A DNA stretch of 64,000 nucleotides from Galaxea fascicularis (Eukaryota > Cnidaria > Anthozoa > Scleractinia > Euphylliidae). The position numbers and the translations under genes are program-made. Where the stretch lies: NCBI GenBank assembly GCA_948470475.1, contig OX419338.1, positions 15,476,715-15,540,714 on the forward strand, given 5' to 3'. The notes beneath the pieces are model-generated. The model worked only from the letters and a program-made list of their open reading frames with translations. It was not told where the DNA came from and did no database searches. Positions 58,894 to 64,000 of the stretch are shown here, piece after piece; the stretch's first letter is position 1, and every line of letters starts with the position of its first letter.

Positions 58894-61800
58894 TTATAAC
58901 CTCAAGGTAACAAATAAATGAACGACTGCTTCATCCATGTCTCTAACAGACAATAGTTCCTCGAGCGAATCTCGCACTGTAACGATTTGCTTGAACTCGA
59001 CGCGTTCAAAGTCCGGACTATAGTCAATTAAACGCTTAGTTTTGTCCATAGGAACAGATTTCTTAGACAAGTCATGGTTAAAAACTGGTTTCCACACGCG
59101 CGATTTAGCTAGTCTTGTGCGGCGTCCTGTTGGGGCGTAGGTGTGCACAACAACAGAGTCTCGCACATCATCAGTTTCTACTATCTCTCCGACAAGGAGT
59201 CCTTGTCGAGCATTAAATCGTTCATAGGCGACTTTATCAAGGACCAGATTGTAAGCTCCTCCAGATGGGTCACCTTCAAGGGAGAGATATGGGCAATGTG
59301 CTGTGAGACCTCGCATTCTCCCAAGTTTGACGAGAAGTTGTCTGGACGCTGGGAAAACGGAGTACAGATGCTTGCAGGCTTCGCTAACTGGGGCCTTGCC
59401 TATAGGTTCTAGATACTGGGCTAGTTTCAGTGAGATTCCTTCGTCTGCTTGTTCATTGTTCTTATGAAGGTACATGAGAAACTGGCCAGGTTTGTATTGC
59501 CGCTCTTGATCTTGATTTTGAGCCGGGCGAGGCAAACTCTGTGTAGATGATTCTCTCAGATCATTTGGTTCTGCTTCAGGGATTGGTATCAGTTTCTCAA
59601 CATTAGTCGGAGGCAGTTCTTCATTCGTTATGCTGTGCCTCAGACGATATAAGTCACTATTCTTGAGGCGCTTGGTGATAATGTATGGTCCCGCATATCT
59701 CCTGATTAGCTTCGTGGCTGATCCTTTTTCAACGTTTGCAGGTGGTGGTTTCCTGACTAGGACTTCTTGTCCAACGTTAAATTCTCTTGGATTAGCGGAC
59801 AGATCATAGTAATCTCTTTGTCGTCTCCGCAAATCTTTCTTAATGCTACAGAATAATTTATGGGCCTCTGTGATCCTCTGAACTAGGTACTTTGCATAGT
59901 CATTCTTGTCAATTGGCTGATTGGGGAGCTGAAGAGCGACTGTCTCTGGGGAAGTCGCATTGCGACCAAACATGAGAAAGAATGGAGTTAGGCCATTAGT
60001 GCCATCGATAGTTGAGGTGTTATGTGAGTACACAGCGGGCTGAAGGTAGCTTTCCCAGTGTTTTTGCCATTTGGATGCAAAAATGGCTAAGGCAGAGTTC
60101 AAGAAGCGATGAACACGTTCAGTTGAGCCATTAGCTCGGGGTCGGTAACTAGATGTAAACACTTGTTTAATGGAGAGCAGGTTTGAAACTTCCCGCAGGA
60201 CAGCATTCAAGAATTCTCCTCCACGATCGCTGAGAAGGGTGGATGGAAAGTCCAGTTTAAGAAACACATTGTCAAATAGTGCTCTTGCTGCTGTAGTGGC
60301 ACTTCGGTCTGGTGTTGGGATTGCTGTCAGGAAGTGAGAGAATGGACAAACGGCGGTGAGGATGTAACGGTTTCCATTGGTGGACTTAGGGAACGGTCCA
60401 ACAAAGTCAATTCCAAGTACATTCATTGGTTTGTCATAGAAACGTGGGTGCATAAGACCATGTTGCTGGTTAGCAGATTTGTGCTTTAGGCAATCTAAAC
60501 ATCTTGCAACCCAGCATTTTGTTGCCTTTCCTATCCCTCTCCAATAAAAATCTTGAGCAAGGGCGTGGTAGGTTGCATCTCGACCTCTGTGCATTCCAAT
60601 AGGTGAGTCGTGGTAGGCGCGCAGAAGTTTGGTTTTCAGATCTTTATTATCAGGGACAAAGATACGAAAGTGGCCCGGGTCATCAAGGAATTCATCTGAA
60701 TACATGACTAGTCCATCCAGGATAACACAATGGCGTGCCAGGTTTTGGATGCGAGTTTGCTCGCGGGACGACAGGTGTCGGAGAGCTGACTTGTTGCTTC
60801 CAGCTGACAGATACATGTGAATGTCCTTTAAGGTTGGGTCTTGAAGTTGAAAATTGCTAAGCTCTTGTCTGTTGGATCCTAGGTGAATAAATGGTTCATC
60901 GGATTGACTGGTTGTGGAGGGATCAACTGCAGCTTGCATTCTGCTAAAGGAAGTGTTGCTTGTATCCGCCGTTGCCAGGGCGACGGTTAACTTCAAGTTC
61001 GCTGGGGCAGTGGAAGATGAAAACATAGGTTGATATGGCGCTAGGCCTAATATGGTAGCTAAGTAAATGGACACAGCCATGGGTGGCAATGGGTCGACGA
61101 AGGCAGCAGATGTATAATCATGTTCTTGCTGGGGTTGCTGTGAAGCTGGGTAACGCGACAAGGCGTCAGGCACGGTATTGGTGTGACCCGGACGATGGTG
61201 CAATTCAAAGTCATATTCTGCCAGTAGAGATGCCCATCGAGCCAGCTTTGCCTTGTGTGGTGCAATAGAGCACAACCATTTCAGATTGGCATGGTCAGTC
61301 TCAATGATGAATTTGCGTCCCAAAAGGTATGGTCGCCATTGTTCGACTGCCCATTTGACAGCATAAAGTTCTTGTTCACGAGTGTCCCATCTTTGTTGGG
61401 TGGGAGAGAAGGCTTGGCTTGCATACTGAAGTGGACGCAAACAGTGTTGGTCATCTTCCTGCATGAGGACAGCGCCAACGCCTAGTTTGCTTGCGTCGGT
61501 GTGCACGTGGAATGGCTTGGACCAATCTGGATAATGTAACAACACATCGGGGCCAGTGAGTACCGCAATAAGGTCATTGAATTCAGCTTCAACTTGGGTG
61601 GTGAGCTGAAATTTTTTGTTCTTTTGTAGAAGTTGCCGCAAATGATAAGTCCGTTGAGCAAAGCGTGGGATGTGATGTCTGTAAAAGCCAACCATTCCAA
61701 GGAACTTCTGCACAGCAGACTGGGAATTGACCATAGGGAAATTGGTAATCGCGTGAATCTTCTTGGGGTCTGGAATACGACCATTGAGAGTGACAACATG

Positions 61801-63987
61801 ACCAAGTACTTCAAGGTGAGTGGAAAAGAAGGTACACTTTGAGGGTTTAAACTGCATGCCAACTTGGGTGGCGCGTTCAAATATGCGTCTGTAATGTTCG
61901 AGAGCGTCAGTATGAGACATGCTTCGGACAATCAGATCATCAACATAAGGCATGCAGAATCCATGTTGATGATCACTGCTGCCTGTCACGTTTCCCATGA
62001 GGAAATCAGAAAATGTGGCTTGCATGAGCCTTTGGAAGGTAGCTCCAGCTGTCTTGAGACCAAAGGGCATGGAGATGAACTCGAATAATCCACAGTGAGT
62101 GACTACTGCTGTTTTTTCTCTATCTTCGTCACGAACAGGCACTTGCCAGTAGCCGTTAGCAAGGTCTAATTTGGCAAATGCTTTGCCTCCGCTAAGCCAG
62201 TCCAGGATATCGATGACTTGAGGAAGAGGAAAGCCATCACTCTTAGTGACTGAATTAAGCGCACGATAATCGACCACAAATCTGGGAGGTTGTGGTTTAC
62301 CGTGTAAATCCTTGCGGCGTACAAGTATCGCTGGAGCACCCCAAGGAGACTTTGAGGGTTGAATGATATCTTGTCGTAGCATGTCATTAATTTGATGACG
62401 CACTGCCTGGAGCTCAGGGGGTGACATCCTGTATGGTGGCTTGTAGCAAGGAGGAGCATTGCCAGTGTTAATGTGGTGCTCAGTTCCATGGATACGCCTA
62501 AGTGGTGCACCAGGCAAGAGGAATGCGTGTGGGTACGTTCGCAACAAAGCGTCGAACTCAGCAAGGACTGCAGGGTCAACATGACTGTACTCATCAGAGT
62601 CTAGGCGCAGTTCCGCACGCAATTTTGCATGATATTCCTCCGAAAATGGATCAGGCATGAAGGTACACTGAGGAGGTAGGTCTCGATCATCAGACCAGTC
62701 TGGCTGACTGAAAGGGTGGAGTAACCGAGAAGTTTGTGTAAGACCAGCTTTAAACATTTCTTGACTGGCTTGCTTGGGATAATGCGGTTGCACTGGAACT
62801 CCCAGGCTTTTAGGCAGAGAAGTTTCTACAAGAGAAGGTGGGGTGTCATCAGAGTGACAGAAGAGTGAGTCGAAGGTGTCCAGTGATGAACAAAGAGTGT
62901 CGGCTGTGTGCATCAGGGCATCATCAAATTCGGTTTTGCTCTGAGCAGAACAGGGTGACAGGTAGCCAAAGGTGGAATGACCAATGGATGCTTTCTTCTT
63001 TGTACAATGCACAAGAATGTTCATGGCACGGGACGTCTGGAAGTCAGGAAGATCACGATTTGTGGTGTCGGAGTTACAAGGGAAATCCATAACTGACTGC
63101 GCTTCAGATGCGCTAAAGAGACCATCAAGGACTTTTACACCAGGTTCAAGTTCATGACCTGATAGCCACAAGTCATTTCCTAAGAAGCCCATGGATGCAA
63201 CACTTAAGGTAAGATAGACTGTTACTAGGTTAAAACCTCGATACACTGTAGTTCTGGTTGGTGCAGAATGGACAGATGGTTTTCCAGTGAGAAGGCAGGT
63301 AACTGCAGCCTGAGGATCGTGTGATGCAGTTGCTTTATTACACGCAACAGTAAAGTTCATAGCTGGATGACGGAAGGTGACTGTTTTGTTACTGTGATCT
63401 GACAGGGCTTGAGTGGCGGCAAGGTGATTTTCGCCAAATAGAAGTGGCCAAGACATGTTTGGAACTACAAGAGCAACATGGATTGTTTCCTTGTTGGAAA
63501 GCCACATAATAGGGACCTCTTGGACTGCTACGGCTGTCAGAGATGCACTAGTGTCAGCCATTTGTACTGGAATAGGCTTCTCAAGTTTCTTGTAATTCAA
63601 TTCTGGTCTTTCTGAGTGGATGAGTTGTGCATGATCAAGGCTACACAGTGTGACTGAGCAACAAGAGTCGAGTGGGAGCTGTAGTTGTTTGCCAGCTGAA
63701 GTGACTTGACAAGACAAAATAGTACGATTCAAATTGACAGATAAGTCGCTGGAAGATGTTGGAAGAGTAGGCATCGAAAACAAAGGAGGGCATGGCTGGG
63801 AATGTGCACCAGGAGTAGGTGATGTACTAGAACTGCTGGGCTCAGGGTGGGGACCCTGTGGTGTTTGAATATCACATGCATTAGCAACAGGTGGGGAGAC
63901 ATTATTGTGAACGAGTGCCTTGCATCCTGGTTTGGAGCAAACGGTGCACTTATGTACTCGGCCATATCTGCATGACTGGTTTTGCAA
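58894..63987 (-). CDS. pol: Ty3/gypsy pol polyprotein (5' end beyond window)
   Basis: Open for 1697 codons and probably continuing past the window edge. Domains in order: Cys/His-rich segment (6-27: CTVC, CKALVH); aspartic protease-like with LPLDSCCSVT near 107, where DSC replaces the usual DTG/DSG; reverse transcriptase 545-700 (FVVDYRALN, FAKLDLANGYWQVPV, PYVDDL at 680-685); RNase H 825-945 (HVHTDAS, RRPGH-like HHRPGHTNTVPDALSR). Integrase follows with zinc ligands His1126, His1133, Cys1163, Cys1166 and catalytic Asp1194, Asp1254, Glu1290 (35 residues between the last two). A GPF/Y-type module RRYAGPYII lies near 1430. An extra 190-residue C-terminal region (1500-1697) matches no standard module I recognise. 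RT, RNase H and integrase active sites are intact. Confidence 0.93.
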   Translation of the reverse strand: MQNQSCRYGRVHKCTVCSKPGCKALVHNNVSPPVANACDIQTPQGPHPEPSSSSTSPTPGAHSQPCPPLFSMPTLPTSSSDLSVNLNRTILSCQVTSAGKQLQLPLDSCCSVTLCSLDHAQLIHSERPELNYKKLEKPIPVQMADTSASLTAVAVQEVPIMWLSNKETIHVALVVPNMSWPLLFGENHLAATQALSDHSNKTVTFRHPAMNFTVACNKATASHDPQAAVTCLLTGKPSVHSAPTRTTVYRGFNLVTVYLTLSVASMGFLGNDLWLSGHELEPGVKVLDGLFSASEAQSVMDFPCNSDTTNRDLPDFQTSRAMNILVHCTKKKASIGHSTFGYLSPCSAQSKTEFDDALMHTADTLCSSLDTFDSLFCHSDDTPPSLVETSLPKSLGVPVQPHYPKQASQEMFKAGLTQTSRLLHPFSQPDWSDDRDLPPQCTFMPDPFSEEYHAKLRAELRLDSDEYSHVDPAVLAEFDALLRTYPHAFLLPGAPLRRIHGTEHHINTGNAPPCYKPPYRMSPPELQAVRHQINDMLRQDIIQPSKSPWGAPAILVRRKDLHGKPQPPRFVVDYRALNSVTKSDGFPLPQVIDILDWLSGGKAFAKLDLANGYWQVPVRDEDREKTAVVTHCGLFEFISMPFGLKTAGATFQRLMQATFSDFLMGNVTGSSDHQHGFCMPYVDDLIVRSMSHTDALEHYRRIFERATQVGMQFKPSKCTFFSTHLEVLGHVVTLNGRIPDPKKIHAITNFPMVNSQSAVQKFLGMVGFYRHHIPRFAQRTYHLRQLLQKNKKFQLTTQVEAEFNDLIAVLTGPDVLLHYPDWSKPFHVHTDASKLGVGAVLMQEDDQHCLRPLQYASQAFSPTQQRWDTREQELYAVKWAVEQWRPYLLGRKFIIETDHANLKWLCSIAPHKAKLARWASLLAEYDFELHHRPGHTNTVPDALSRYPASQQPQQEHDYTSAAFVDPLPPMAVSIYLATILGLAPYQPMFSSSTAPANLKLTVALATADTSNTSFSRMQAAVDPSTTSQSDEPFIHLGSNRQELSNFQLQDPTLKDIHMYLSAGSNKSALRHLSSREQTRIQNLARHCVILDGLVMYSDEFLDDPGHFRIFVPDNKDLKTKLLRAYHDSPIGMHRGRDATYHALAQDFYWRGIGKATKCWVARCLDCLKHKSANQQHGLMHPRFYDKPMNVLGIDFVGPFPKSTNGNRYILTAVCPFSHFLTAIPTPDRSATTAARALFDNVFLKLDFPSTLLSDRGGEFLNAVLREVSNLLSIKQVFTSSYRPRANGSTERVHRFLNSALAIFASKWQKHWESYLQPAVYSHNTSTIDGTNGLTPFFLMFGRNATSPETVALQLPNQPIDKNDYAKYLVQRITEAHKLFCSIKKDLRRRQRDYYDLSANPREFNVGQEVLVRKPPPANVEKGSATKLIRRYAGPYIITKRLKNSDLYRLRHSITNEELPPTNVEKLIPIPEAEPNDLRESSTQSLPRPAQNQDQERQYKPGQFLMYLHKNNEQADEGISLKLAQYLEPIGKAPVSEACKHLYSVFPASRQLLVKLGRMRGLTAHCPYLSLEGDPSGGAYNLVLDKVAYERFNARQGLLVGEIVETDDVRDSVVVHTYAPTGRRTRLAKSRVWKPVFNHDLSKKSVPMDKTKRLIDYSPDFERVEFKQIVTVRDSLEELLSVRDMDEAVVHLFVTLRL

Positions 63988-64000
63988 GGTGCATGGTGAC

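Larger units (their letters stand above)
58624..64000 (-). mobile_element. Ty3/gypsy LTR retrotransposon, 3' part
   Basis: pol ORF, polypurine tract and 3' LTR are in the right order. The gag region, primer-binding site and 5' LTR would lie beyond position 64000. The pol frame has no stop over 1697 codons, so the copy is probably young. Confidence 0.9.

Noticed and set aside
61482..62594. Several overlapping frames inside the gypsy pol region
   Set aside because: They are out-of-frame readings of the intact pol ORF.
1..64000. CRISPR arrays, prokaryotic operons or viral genomes
   Set aside because: No regular repeat-spacer array, ribosome-binding-site-led ORF series or capsid-type ORF is present; the window is eukaryotic with introns.

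Overview
The window looks like nuclear DNA of an anthozoan cnidarian, probably a stony coral or a relative. Genes are intron-rich with GT/AG splice sites, intergenic DNA is AT-rich, and repeats are dense: fold-back elements, tRNA-derived SINEs, CR1/L2-type and Ty3/gypsy retrotransposons, and a Penelope-like repeat tail. The clade is inferred from gene content and repeat style; no species marker is visible.

Five host loci can be supported by splice-phase-consistent exon models. (1) 321-3336, minus: last exons of a SUEL-type (rhamnose/galactose-binding) lectin receptor, with a mucin-like stalk and two competing C-termini (GPI-like or transmembrane). (2) 20298-26357, minus: complete six-exon STK40, a Tribbles-like pseudokinase of 454 residues with its COP1-binding-type C-terminal motif. 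(3) 26702-34457, plus: an unrecognised seven-exon gene for a small soluble protein, sharing a 344-bp head-to-head promoter region with STK40. (4) 36120-42576, minus: complete eleven-exon histone deacetylase 8 of 383 residues with all catalytic residues. (5) 51940-54630, plus: a two-coding-exon, Pro/Ser-rich BEN-domain protein of 580 residues.

The rest is mobile or repetitive. 3.5-20.3 kb is gene-poor, with fold-back elements. Intron 1 of the unrecognised gene holds a 12-bp-type minisatellite followed by three hairpins, two of them perfect and abutting. 43.7-49.5 kb is the most layered region. A PIF1-like helicase remnant and an RPA70-like OB-fold ORF (probably Helitron cargo) lie in the same orientation. 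The OB-fold ORF is split by a 3.4-kb CR1/L2-type retrotransposon that carries a signal-peptide-like N-terminus and a 2A-like ribosome-skipping motif. A 4-bp target duplication marks the insertion, and the 3' end of the OB-fold ORF is tandemly duplicated. 58.6-64.0 kb holds the 3' part of a Ty3/gypsy element with an intact pol ORF, a polypurine tract and a short 146-bp LTR; its 5' part lies beyond the window.

The host genes do not form a pathway, although STK40 (ubiquitin-ligase scaffold), HDAC8 (deacetylase) and the BEN protein are all nuclear regulators in other animals. The strongest candidates for new biology are the 2A/signal-peptide retrotransposon, the GPI-versus-transmembrane choice in the lectin gene, and the abutting perfect palindromes.
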